From CAYTSA01 sp964440345 (lineage in GTDB: Bacteria > Desulfobacterota > Desulfovibrionia > Desulfovibrionales > Desulfovibrionaceae), in NCBI GenBank assembly GCA_964440345.1, contig CAYTSA010000016.1:1-52071 (forward strand): DNA of 52,071 nt. The letters are read 5' to 3'. Numbering within the stretch: the first letter of the stretch is position 1; every line of letters begins with the position of its first letter. The notes under the pieces are model-generated. The model worked only from the letters and a program-made list of their open reading frames with translations. It did not search any database and was not told where the DNA came from. The position numbers were made by a program, and so were the translations under genes. Shown here piece after piece: positions 43,331 through 51,662 of this stretch.

Positions 43331-45298
43331 ATGAAAGTATCCATACAGAATCTCACCAAGGCTTACGGCGGCCACGACCTGCTGCGGGATTTTTCCCTGG
43401 AGCTGCACGCTGGCGTGCGTCTGGCCGTTACCGGGCCCAACGGCGCAGGCAAGTCCACCTTTTTGCGCATACTTGCCGGAGCCGCCCAGCCGGACGCGGG
43501 CCGGGTGTCCATGCCCAAGGGAGCGCGGTTGGGCTACGTGGCCCAGGAGCTGGACGAGGAAGACCTGGCTGCGCCGCTGCTGGACTGGGTGCTGGAGGTG
43601 CTGCCCTCCTGGGCGGACTTTTGGCGGGACTGGGAAAAGGCCCAGGACGAGGACAACACAGAGGCGCTGGCGGCGCTTTCCCGGCGCCAGGTGGAGCTGG
43701 AGCAGACCTATGGCTACAATCCCGAGCACCGAGCCCACGCCGTGCTCACCGGTTTGGGGTTTGAGCCGGAAAAACACGCCGCCCTGCTGTCCACCTTTTC
43801 CGGCGGCTGGCGGGAGCGGGCCAAGCTGGCCCGGGTGCTGGTGGCTGGGGCGGACGTGCTCTTGCTGGACGAGCCCACCAACCATCTGGATTTGGAAGCC
43901 GTGGAGTGGCTGGAGTCTTTTCTGCTGGATTTTGCTGGCGTGCTCGTCTTCGTGGCCCACGACCGAGTTTTTCTGGACCGGGTGGGCAAGCAGGTGCTCT
44001 TCCTGGGCGGTTCAAAGCCCATCTACCGCACCGGGACCTTTGACGAGTTTCTGGCTTGGCAGGAAGAGTACGAAGAGCAGCGCCAGCGCGAGGCCAAAAA
44101 ACTCTCCGCCGAGCTGGAAAAGAAGATGGACTTTGTGCGCCGCTTTAAGGCCAAGGCAACCAAGGCCCGCCAGGCGGCCAGTAAAAAAAAGCAGGCCCTG
44201 CGCATAGAGCGCGAGCTGGACGGCCTGATCCCAGAGCGCAAGCGCAAGACTCTTTCCTTTAAATGGCCGGAGCCAAAGCGCGGGGACAAGATCACCGCCA
44301 GCGCGGTGGGGTTGCAGGCGGAATTCCGCTCCGGCGGCCCCCTCTGGCCGCCTCTGGACTTCAACATCTTCCGTGGCCAGAAGATCGCCGTGGCCGGCCC
44401 CAACGGCTGCGGCAAGTCCACGCTTTTGAAGATGCTCGTCGGCAAGCTGGAGCCCACGGCCGGGTACAGCGAAATAGGCTCCAACACCTCCTTGGGCTAC
44501 TTCAGCCAACACCAGTTGGAGACGTTGTCTATGGACAAGACCGTGCTGGCGCAGATTCGGTCGCTGGCCGACCCACGGACCACGGAAGAGGAGCTGATGT
44601 CCGTGCTGGGGCTGTTTATGCTGGGCGAGAAATACTTTGACCGCCAGGTGGGCTCGTTGTCCGGCGGGGAGAAGAGCCGGCTGGCCCTGGCCGCGCTGTT
44701 CCTGGCCCGGGCCAATTTTCTGGTGCTGGACGAACCCACCAACCACCTGGACCTGGAAAGCCGCGAAGCCTTGGTGGACGCCCTGGAGTCCTTCCCTGGC
44801 ACGCTGCTGCTGGTGGCCCACGACCGCTGGCTGCTCTCGGAAGTGGCGGAAGTGGTCTGGGAGCTGGGCGAGGACGGCATGACCGTGCACGAGGACGGCT
44901 TTGCCGGCTACGAACGGTCACGGCTGTGCGAAGCCCCGGAAGAGACAGACGACGGCGCCGCGGCGCAACAGCCCTCGTCCCTGACCCGGGAAGAAGCCAA
45001 ACGCATCAAGCGCGCCCAGGCCGAGCGCCGCAACGCCGTCTACAAACAGCTGAAACCCAAGCAAGACCGCTACGATGCGCTGGAAAAGGAGCTGGAAGCC
45101 GTCGGGGCAAAGCTTTCCGAGACGGAAAAAACGCTGGCCGACCCCGAAATCTATGCGGATGCAGCAAAGATGACGCCGCTGCTGCAGAAGTATAAAGACC
45201 TGCAGGATCGTAGCGAGAAGCTGCTGGAAGAAATGACCTCGCTGGAAGAGGACATCCAGCTTCTGGAAAAGGAACGCGAGACGCTGGCCGTTTGTTGA
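43331..45298 (+). CDS. ABC-F family ATPase (Uup/YheS-like)
   Basis: 655 residues with two ABC domains and no membrane part, acting on the ribosome. First domain: Walker A GPNGAGKST, signature-type FSGGWRERAKLARVL, and LLLDEPTNHLDLEAVEWLE. The linker between domains (about 230-300) is charged and helical, the P-site tRNA interaction motif region of the family. Second domain: GPNGCGKST, LSGGEKSRLALAALFL and LVLDEPTNHLDLESREALV. The C-terminal about 110 residues form a coiled-coil extension (RIKRAQAERRNAVYKQLKPK ... LLEEMTSLEEDIQLLEKE), as in Uup. Only a weak ribosome-binding site precedes ATG 43331. Confidence 0.95.
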   Translation: MKVSIQNLTKAYGGHDLLRDFSLELHAGVRLAVTGPNGAGKSTFLRILAGAAQPDAGRVSMPKGARLGYVAQELDEEDLAAPLLDWVLEVLPSWADFWRDWEKAQDEDNTEALAALSRRQVELEQTYGYNPEHRAHAVLTGLGFEPEKHAALLSTFSGGWRERAKLARVLVAGADVLLLDEPTNHLDLEAVEWLESFLLDFAGVLVFVAHDRVFLDRVGKQVLFLGGSKPIYRTGTFDEFLAWQEEYEEQRQREAKKLSAELEKKMDFVRRFKAKATKARQAASKKKQALRIERELDGLIPERKRKTLSFKWPEPKRGDKITASAVGLQAEFRSGGPLWPPLDFNIFRGQKIAVAGPNGCGKSTLLKMLVGKLEPTAGYSEIGSNTSLGYFSQHQLETLSMDKTVLAQIRSLADPRTTEEELMSVLGLFMLGEKYFDRQVGSLSGGEKSRLALAALFLARANFLVLDEPTNHLDLESREALVDALESFPGTLLLVAHDRWLLSEVAEVVWELGEDGMTVHEDGFAGYERSRLCEAPEETDDGAAAQQPSSLTREEAKRIKRAQAERRNAVYKQLKPKQDRYDALEKELEAVGAKLSETEKTLADPEIYADAAKMTPLLQKYKDLQDRSEKLLEEMTSLEEDIQLLEKERETLAVC

Positions 45299-45552
45299 GA
45301 AGGGCTGCGCACATCTGTGGTTAATTCTTGGGCTGGTGTAAGTACGCGCATCGTTCATCCCCTCAGCTTCGCCTTCGTCTGCACCCCAAGCGCTGCAAGC
45401 CGTGTTGCCCCGCGTTGCCCCGCCGTCTTATAGACTGCCAGATGACGCCTGCCCTGCGGCTCGCGTTGCTCGCCATTCTCAGGCGTGTATTGGCAGTGTC
45501 TGCGCTAATCTTCGTTCTTTTGTCTGCGTTATCTGCGGTTAAACCCTTGCCC

Positions 45553-45593
45553 AAAACATAAGGGCGCAACCACTATTGTAGCTGCGCCCTTAT
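45553..45593 (-). terminator. Terminator of the SRP RNA gene
   Basis: A perfect 11-bp stem (45558-45568 with 45583-45593) around a 14-base loop is followed on the minus strand by G and four T (45553-45557). It begins immediately after the predicted 3' end of the SRP RNA. Confidence 0.75.
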
Positions 45594-45678
45594 GGGAGCC
45601 GGACACCCAGCAGCGACCGTTACCGCTGCTCCCTCTCGGGCCTGACGGGGTTGGCGGCGCCACTGCCGCCCGGCTCCC
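45594..45678 (-). ncRNA. ffs: Signal recognition particle RNA, small bacterial type (4.5S)
   Basis: The minus strand carries the conserved Ffh-binding core, GUCAGGCCCGAGAGGGAGCA at the apex, with a GAGA (GNRA) tetraloop at 45634-45637 and the symmetric and asymmetric internal loops of the helix 8 tip. The ends pair: GGGAGCCGG (45670-45678) with CCGGCUCCC (45594-45602). About 85 nt, slightly short of the usual 95-115, so the ends may extend by a few bases. A terminator hairpin follows directly. It is 64 bases downstream of tRNA-Ser on the same strand, so the two may be co-transcribed. Confidence 0.9.
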
Positions 45679-45742
45679 GGCCGGCGTATGATGTCCTTCG
45701 TCGTCTTGCCGGTTGTGCAGCCGGCAGGCGGCATGTGTAAAC

Positions 45743-45836
<94 letters not shown>

Positions 45837-45963
45837 GCAAGAACTGGACCTACTAACGCAACTGTACCGGCCTTGGCAAGTATTTTTTTTACTTTTTTAG
45901 CTGAGTGTTGCAACCGTCCATCTTCCTAGGAAACGCAGCCATCGAAGATTTTCCGACAGCCTG

Positions 45964-46638
45964 TCAGCTGAGTGTGTGGACGTTGTCCCGCGCCCAGTAT
46001 TGCATGTCGTACTTGGCCTGCATGGCTTCCACCAGTTTGTTCTCGTCCGCCCGGTCCATGGGCAGAATGCGGATGTTCACTATGCGCTTGCTGGCGTTTG
46101 GGGTTTCCAGCGATGTCATTACCGACACGATGCGGCCGCCAGCTGCCCCTATCGCGTCGATAAGCTCCTGCAGCACGCCGGCTTCATTGGCAAGCTCAAA
46201 CCCCATTTGCACGCCGCCGTGTCGCACGCCGGTTATGTCTGTAAGCACCTTGAACAGGTCTGTATCCGATATAATGCCGGCCATTGAGCCGTCGTCGTTC
46301 ACCACCGGCAGGGCGCCAATGCGCTTGTCGATGAAGAAGGAGGCCACGCGTTCCACTGTGTCAGCTGGGCTTAGCGCGTGCGGATCCTTGGTCATGATGT
46401 CCTTCACTTTAATCTCCGAGAGCAGATAGTACAGCTCGTGCACGTCCAGGGTGGTGGCCTTGGAGGGCGAGGCTTCTTTGATATCCCGGTCGGAAACCAT
46501 GCCCACCAGTTTGCCGGCCTCATCCACCACAGGCAGGTGCCGTATTTTCTTTTCCTTCAATATCTTGGAAGCCTTCATCATGGACATGTCCGGCGTCGCC
46601 GTCACTACATCCGTTGTCATCCAGTCCCGAATTAACAT
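45964..46638 (-). CDS. CBS-CBS-ACT domain protein, AcuB-like
   Basis: 224 residues from ATG 46638, set by AAGGAGG seven bases upstream. Two CBS domains (MLIRDWMTTDVVTATPDMSMMKASKILKEKKIRHLPVVDE and VKDIMTKDPHALSPADTVERVASFFIDKRIGALPVVNDDG) are followed by an ACT-like C-terminus (GVQMGFELANEAGVLQELIDAIGAAGGRIVSVMTS). This is the AcuB architecture. CBS pairs bind adenine nucleotides and ACT domains bind amino acids, so a metabolite-sensing role is likely; the target is unknown. It lies upstream of, and divergent from, the beta-helix gene. Confidence 0.9.
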   Translation of the reverse strand: MLIRDWMTTDVVTATPDMSMMKASKILKEKKIRHLPVVDEAGKLVGMVSDRDIKEASPSKATTLDVHELYYLLSEIKVKDIMTKDPHALSPADTVERVASFFIDKRIGALPVVNDDGSMAGIISDTDLFKVLTDITGVRHGGVQMGFELANEAGVLQELIDAIGAAGGRIVSVMTSLETPNASKRIVNIRILPMDRADENKLVEAMQAKYDMQYWARDNVHTLS

Positions 46639-46807
46639 GGTTTCCCTCCTTGGTTCTGCGCGCCTGGGGCAAAAGTTTACAAAGTATTTCATAATAGTAC
46701 GACGCACTTTTGAAGTTGGCAAGTCCTGGCGGCTGCTTTTTTGCGCAACGGCTGTATACATGGTATCATCTTATCCTCTCTACAACACCATTCCCCAAGG
46801 AGGCTGC

Positions 46808-48043
46808 ATGCCGGCTTGCGCCCTCGCTTTTATCCTTGCTCTTTTTCTGCTGGTCCAGCCTGCGGCCGGCTTGGCTTCGGTCACTGTCTCCACCGCCGCC
46901 CAACTGACCACAGCCCTGAGCAACGCCAACTCTGGCGGCGATAAGGAGATACTCTTACAGGACGGGGACTACGCCCTGTCCAACACCCTACACGTGATGG
47001 CGGACGGGGTTGCCATTCGCTCGGCTTCCGGCAACCGTAGCGCCGTGACCATCCGCGGCCAGGGCATGCAGGGCGGCATTGGCAACGGCGTGTATGTGGA
47101 AGGGCACAACTTTACCTTGCAGGATGTAACCATAGGCGAAGTGGCCAACCACGCCGTGCAACTGGCGGTGGGCTATGACAACCTGCACATAAACAACTGC
47201 GTCATTCGCGACACTTACGAGCAGATGGTCAAGGGCCCTTACGACGCCGGCCAGATGGACGTTTCCTGCGACAACGGCCTTATTGAAAACTGCTACTTCT
47301 ACTACACCGCCGGCGTGGGCCCGCAGTGGTACATAGGCGGGGTGGACGTACACAACGGCCACGGCTGGATTATCCGGGACAATATTTTTCAGGACATAGA
47401 AAGCCCCAACAGCGCCGTGGCCGAACACGCCGTGCACTTCTGGTCCAGCTCCAGCGGCACGCTGGTGGAGCGCAACAATATCATCAATTGCGACCGCGGG
47501 GTGGGCTTCGGCTTGGGCGAGCGGGGCCACAGCGGCGGGATAATCCGCAACAACATGATCTACCACGACGCGGGCGGCGCCTTTGCCGACGCCGGCATAT
47601 CCCTGGAAAATTCGCCGGATACGCAAGTCTACAACAACACCGTGTATCAGGAGCACAGCTACAGCAACGCCATTGAATACCGCTACAGCGGCACGGAAAA
47701 CGTTTTTATTGCCAACAACTTGACCAACAAGGCCATTCGCAGCCGCGACGGCGGCTCCGGCACGGTCCGCAACAACTACACAGACGCCGCCGCCGTCATG
47801 TTCGCAGACGCTGCATCGGGCGATCTGCACTTGGCCTCGGCCGTGGCAGGCGTAGTCAACGCCGGCGAAGAGATCAGCGGCTTGACCGACGATTGCGACG
47901 GGGACTACCGGACAGACGGACAGCCGGATATAGGCGCGGATGAGTACGGCGCCACGTCTGTCATTCCGGCGGTGACGCCCATTGGTACAATTGTATTGAT
48001 GCTCCTGCTTGCAAAGTCTTTGCAGAACAGGGGCGCACAGTAG
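46808..48043 (+). CDS. Secreted right-handed parallel beta-helix protein with C-terminal hydrophobic tail
   Basis: 411 residues. AAGGAGG (46797-46803) precedes ATG 46808. The signal peptide is MPACALAFILALFLLVQPA, with cleavage near AGLAS. The body is built of repeating strands of a pectate-lyase-like beta-helix (NFTLQDVTIGEVANHAVQLAV, LHINNCVIRDTYEQMV, GLIENCYFYYTAGVG, GTLVERNNIINCDRGVGFG, SGGIIRNNMIYHDAGGAF, TQVYNNTVYQE, FIANNLTNKAIRS). The end VIPAVTPIGTIVLMLLLAKS plus a short polar tail resembles a degenerate IPTL-CTERM sorting signal: a proline-containing motif, hydrophobic helix, and basic tail. Five N-X-S/T sequons are present, so it too could be N-glycosylated. It may be a polysaccharide-binding or -degrading enzyme; no catalytic residues can be assigned. 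Confidence 0.87.
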   Translation: MPACALAFILALFLLVQPAAGLASVTVSTAAQLTTALSNANSGGDKEILLQDGDYALSNTLHVMADGVAIRSASGNRSAVTIRGQGMQGGIGNGVYVEGHNFTLQDVTIGEVANHAVQLAVGYDNLHINNCVIRDTYEQMVKGPYDAGQMDVSCDNGLIENCYFYYTAGVGPQWYIGGVDVHNGHGWIIRDNIFQDIESPNSAVAEHAVHFWSSSSGTLVERNNIINCDRGVGFGLGERGHSGGIIRNNMIYHDAGGAFADAGISLENSPDTQVYNNTVYQEHSYSNAIEYRYSGTENVFIANNLTNKAIRSRDGGSGTVRNNYTDAAAVMFADAASGDLHLASAVAGVVNAGEEISGLTDDCDGDYRTDGQPDIGADEYGATSVIPAVTPIGTIVLMLLLAKSLQNRGAQ

Positions 48044-48045
48044 GA

Positions 48046-48831
48046 TCAGTCTGTTATGCGCTCGCGGTGGGAGTATACGTTCATGCGGTTGTGCCGCAGA
48101 AAGCCTATGAGCGTGATGTTCAGCCGTTCGGCGTAGGCCACTGCCAGAGTGGTGGCCGCGGAGACGCCCGCCAGCACCTGTGCGCCGGCCACAGCGGCCT
48201 TTTGCACCATTTCAAAGCTCAACCGCGACGAGGCTGCAGCAAGGAATATTTCGCTCTGCCGGTCCTGGCGGAGCACTGCGCCTATGGCCTTGTCCATGGC
48301 GTTGTGCCGGCCCACGTCTTCGGCGTAGCTCAGCAGCTGCAGCCCGGCGTCGAACAAGGCCACGGAGTGGGACGCCCCGGTGAGGGGGAATACCTGCTTT
48401 TGTGCTTCAAAGACGGACTTTACGGACTGCATGGCCGCAGCGCTCACGGTGGATTCGCCCGTCACAGGCTGCAAGTCGCTGTAGATTTCCTCCAGCGCGG
48501 TTTTGCCGCACACGCCGCAGCTGGAGCGGCTGACAAAGCTTTTGCGCTCGGGAACAGGCTTTTGCGCGGCCAGCTGGGCCAGCACCCGGAAGCCGGCCTG
48601 GGCGCCCTCGCACGGCGCCAGACTCTCCAGGTCGGCGGTAGAGTCTATAATCCCTTCGGTGAGGAGAAACCCCGCGGCCAGGTTCAGGTCGTCCCCAGGC
48701 ATGCGCATGGTCACGGCGTAGGGGGTGCCGTCCACATATATTTCCAGGGGTTCCTCCACGGCTACGTCGTCGTCCACGGCCCGGCCGGCGCCGTCCTTGT
48801 ACTTGATGATGGGCAAAGAGCGAATGGCCAC
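48046..48831 (-). CDS. fdhD: Formate dehydrogenase accessory sulfurtransferase FdhD
   Basis: 261 residues. FdhD passes sulfur from IscS to the molybdenum or tungsten cofactor of formate dehydrogenase. The active-site loop is SSC105-GV-C108-GK. The family blocks VEEPLEIYVDGTPYAVTMRMPGDDLNLAAGFLLTEGII, ASHSVALFDAGLQLLSYAEDVGRHNAMDKAIG and SSRLSFEMVQKAAVAG are intact. It follows moaA by four bases as last gene of fdhE-mobA-moaA-fdhD. Tail to tail with the beta-helix gene. Confidence 0.96.
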   Translation of the reverse strand: MAIRSLPIIKYKDGAGRAVDDDVAVEEPLEIYVDGTPYAVTMRMPGDDLNLAAGFLLTEGIIDSTADLESLAPCEGAQAGFRVLAQLAAQKPVPERKSFVSRSSCGVCGKTALEEIYSDLQPVTGESTVSAAAMQSVKSVFEAQKQVFPLTGASHSVALFDAGLQLLSYAEDVGRHNAMDKAIGAVLRQDRQSEIFLAAASSRLSFEMVQKAAVAGAQVLAGVSAATTLAVAYAERLNITLIGFLRHNRMNVYSHRERITD

Positions 48832-48835
48832 GGGC

Positions 48836-49837
48836 TCAGCCCCCTATGGCGGACATGACCTTGGAGCAGACCGAGACCTGCTGGCGTTTCTCGGCCAGTA
48901 GCTCAAATCCCAGGGGCTTTCGTTCCTGGGCTTTTTCCAGAACCTTAAGCACCTGTGCGTCTCCTAGCTTGGGATGCCGCAACAGCGGCCGCAGCCGGTA
49001 TTCGTTGTCCGAGAATAGGCAGGTCCGCAAGCGGCCGTCGCAGGTAACCCGCAGCCGGTTGCAGGTATGGCAAAAGTGGTTGGATAGGGGGGAGATGACG
49101 CCCAGCCTGCCGGCGCCGCCCTTGATGGTGAATACCCGGGCCGGGCCAGAGGTGGTGGAGGCCGGGCCCAGAGGCTCCAGCTCGCAAAGCTCGCCGGCAC
49201 TGGTCAAAATGTCCTCGGCGGACCAGTAGTGTTGCTCTTCCCAGATGGTCTTGCCGCCCACAGGCATGAACTCAATGAACCGCACGTCCAAGGGATTGTT
49301 CCGGGCCATCTCGATGAACTGCGGCAGCTCTTTATCGTTAATGTTGCGCAAGGCCACGCAATTTATCTTTACCCGCATGCCGATCTCCAGGCACTCGTCT
49401 ATAGCCTGGCGAACCTTGTGGTAGGCGTCCACCTCGGTCAAGCGCTGGAATGTGGCCGGGTCCATGGTGTCCAGTGAAATGTTCAACCTTTTCACGCCCA
49501 TGTCGGCCAGGGTCTGGGCCTTGCCTGGCAATAACACGCCGTTAGTGGTTATGCGCAGGTCCAGGTCCGGGTAGTTGGTTACGGCGCGCTCCAGAAACTG
49601 CATGAAGTCCTTGCGCACCAGGGGCTCGCCCCCGGTCAGCCGGACCTTGCGCACGTCCAGGTCCCGGGCCATGCCCATGAGCCGCAAAATCTCTTCATAC
49701 GTCAAAATCTGCTCGTGTGGGATGGGTACGAATTCGCACCCGCCCTGGCAGTAGAAGCACCGCAAGTTGCATCTGTCGGTAATCGAAAGCCGCATGTAGC
49801 TGACGCTGCGGCCGTAGCTGTCTACAAGCACCGTCAT
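48836..49837 (-). CDS. moaA: GTP 3',8-cyclase MoaA
   Basis: 333 residues, a radical SAM enzyme catalysing the first step of molybdopterin synthesis. N-terminal cluster C23-NLR-C27-FY-C30; LTGGEPLVRKDF; LRITTNGVLL; LNISLDTMDPATFQRLTEVD; and the C-terminal cluster NHFCHTCNRLRVTCDGRLRTCLF, which binds GTP. The end is SAIGG, with the conserved terminal diglycine needed for activity. Its ATG overlaps the mobA stop (ATGA). Confidence 0.96.
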   Translation of the reverse strand: MTVLVDSYGRSVSYMRLSITDRCNLRCFYCQGGCEFVPIPHEQILTYEEILRLMGMARDLDVRKVRLTGGEPLVRKDFMQFLERAVTNYPDLDLRITTNGVLLPGKAQTLADMGVKRLNISLDTMDPATFQRLTEVDAYHKVRQAIDECLEIGMRVKINCVALRNINDKELPQFIEMARNNPLDVRFIEFMPVGGKTIWEEQHYWSAEDILTSAGELCELEPLGPASTTSGPARVFTIKGGAGRLGVISPLSNHFCHTCNRLRVTCDGRLRTCLFSDNEYRLRPLLRHPKLGDAQVLKVLEKAQERKPLGFELLAEKRQQVSVCSKVMSAIGG

Positions 49838-50499
49838 TTCCTTTGGTCGTTTACTGCATTGGCCGCATCGTGCGGCGCAAGGCCGGCCAGGCGTTCCGGC
49901 CGCAGCCGGCGAAGCAAGGCCAGGTCCGCTGGGTAGTTGATATTGAAAAAAGGCAGGGCCTGGTCCTGCGAATACGAAATGTGGCAGCGCTTTTCCGCAG
50001 GAACCGCGCGGCTGAGCTTAAACATTGATTGGTCCACGGCCTCCTGCAGCAGGGGGGCGGCCTCCGGCTCGTACACCGCAGCCAGGGACTCTATATAACC
50101 CGTCTCCACCTGCTGAAAGGTGGTCATCACCGCATGCGGCGGCCGGTTGCGCCAGGCTGCAACCAATGTGCGCAGGGTGTCCGCGTCCATTAGCGGCAGA
50201 TCGCAAGCCAACACCAGCAAAGGCCGCTGTAGTCGCTGCAGACAGGTAAGAATGCCTCCCATGGGCCCGCAGCCTGGAACGTCGTCCGGCAGCCATGGCG
50301 GCTTTGCGCCCAGTTCGGCCGCCAGGGGCCCAGCGTCGCGGCCGGAAACGTAAACTTCCGGACACAATTCCAGGAGCAACTCGGCAGTATGGGCGAGAAA
50401 ACTGCGGCCGGACAAAGGCTCGCACACCTTGTCCCGGCCCAGCCGGCGGCTTTTGCCCCCGGCCAGGACCACGCCTGTCAGTTCGCGCTGCGCGGCCAT
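49834..50499 (-). CDS. mobA: Molybdenum cofactor guanylyltransferase MobA
   Basis: 221 residues. Nucleotidyltransferase that attaches GMP to molybdopterin, as formate dehydrogenases need. N-terminal GTP loop VVLAGGKSRRLGRDKVCEPLSG, the PLLVLACDLPLMDADTLRTLV block with the metal-binding aspartate, and the INYPADLALLRRL end of the family. ATG 50499 has TAGGAG seven bases upstream. It lies eight bases after fdhE and overlaps moaA. Confidence 0.94.
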   Translation of the reverse strand: MAAQRELTGVVLAGGKSRRLGRDKVCEPLSGRSFLAHTAELLLELCPEVYVSGRDAGPLAAELGAKPPWLPDDVPGCGPMGGILTCLQRLQRPLLVLACDLPLMDADTLRTLVAAWRNRPPHAVMTTFQQVETGYIESLAAVYEPEAAPLLQEAVDQSMFKLSRAVPAEKRCHISYSQDQALPFFNINYPADLALLRRLRPERLAGLAPHDAANAVNDQRK

Positions 50500-50507
50500 T
50501 ATAACTC

Positions 50508-51392
50508 CTAGAACCCCCAGCCAGAGGCCGTGGGCCGGGAGTAGCCTTCCTGCCGGGCCAGCACGTCCATGCTCAACGACGCGAGGTCATCCAAAAGCGG
50601 CAGAACTTTGCGGTCAAAGTTCCGGAAATCAATCGATTTTATGTACATCTTGCACGCCGTGCAGACGTCAACGCGGCTGCCGGGCTCTTCCTCGGCGTCA
50701 AAGTAGAGCAGTTTTTCCTGTTCGTCTTCGCCGCAAAACGGGCAGCCAAGCCGCTTGGCTTTGTAGTCGGTCAGGCAGTACGAACAGGTCAAAAACCGCG
50801 CGCCTTCTTTGCCTCGCAACTCGCTGATAAGGGGCAGACCACCGCACACCGGGCAGTGGCCATGGATCCAGGCGTTGTCCCGGTTGCGCTCGGCGTCCAG
50901 CTTCTGCGCGGCTGCGGCCAGGCTTGGGGTCAGGGCGGATTTTACCAGGAACACCAGAGCGCTGGGCGAGCTGGGCGTTTTGGCCGCCCATTCGGTGAAA
51001 TATTTCTGATCATTGGCCCGAAACCGTTCAAACAGAACGTCGGCGTCCATCTCGCCGTCTTCAATGGCCTTGGCGATAACGCCGCCGGCCTCGGCTGTTG
51101 GCTGCTGATCCTGCAGCAAGGCTAGAAAGCGGTCGAAAAGCATCCTGGCCTGTTCCAGGTCGCAGGGCAAACTCTCCCGGTCCACCATGGGCGCGCCCTG
51201 AGCCCGGGCCTGCTCGCCGGCTGTCTCTACCTCTGCGGCAGGGGGAACATTGGCCTCCTCCCGCGCTTCTATCTGCGCCGTGTACACAGCTTCCACCATA
51301 TCCAACAATGGGCTGGGAAAATTACCGTCCTTGCGCAAATCCTGCATGCGCTGCGCCAGCGCTTTCTTCTCTTTTTGTGCTTCCAGTGGCAT
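50508..51392 (-). CDS. fdhE: Formate dehydrogenase accessory protein FdhE
   Basis: 294 residues from ATG 51392, which has GGAGAG just upstream; a longer frame to 51485 lacks a signal. Helical N-terminal half, then a rubredoxin-like zinc or iron centre with four CxxC pairs: CPVCGG, CSYCLT, CPFCGE and CTACKM. FdhE helps assemble respiratory formate dehydrogenase, probably aiding subunit or metal-site maturation, in the cytoplasm. First gene of the fdhE-mobA-moaA-fdhD unit, divergent from mobB. Confidence 0.92.
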   Translation of the reverse strand: MPLEAQKEKKALAQRMQDLRKDGNFPSPLLDMVEAVYTAQIEAREEANVPPAAEVETAGEQARAQGAPMVDRESLPCDLEQARMLFDRFLALLQDQQPTAEAGGVIAKAIEDGEMDADVLFERFRANDQKYFTEWAAKTPSSPSALVFLVKSALTPSLAAAAQKLDAERNRDNAWIHGHCPVCGGLPLISELRGKEGARFLTCSYCLTDYKAKRLGCPFCGEDEQEKLLYFDAEEEPGSRVDVCTACKMYIKSIDFRNFDRKVLPLLDDLASLSMDVLARQEGYSRPTASGWGF

Positions 51393-51662
51393 TGTCTCTC
51401 CGTACTGCTTACAGTAATCATTGGTTGAGGTGTCGCAACGTATACCTTCCGCAGCAAAAACGCTACCCCATAGGGCGTAGCGCACGGTTTGACACCATAT
51501 TCTGACAAAGTCACGCTTATAATTGTTGAGAACAAGAGTTATTTACTTGGCGGGGCAAAGGTTTGAGGACAATCACGCGCGGGCGGGGTCAGGCTGCAAA
51601 GCAGCTGGAGCAGAACGGTAACGCCATTTGGTTCTATAACACCACGTAAGGAGTGTATTTTT

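Noticed and set aside
45328..45561. 77-codon frame between the ABC-F gene and the SRP RNA gene
   Set aside because: No start signal, and the composition does not look protein-coding; the 258-bp interval appears gene-free.
51393..51662. Possible molybdenum-cofactor riboswitch between fdhE and mobB
   Set aside because: No convincing multi-stem pattern could be assembled by eye; a covariance-model search would be needed.
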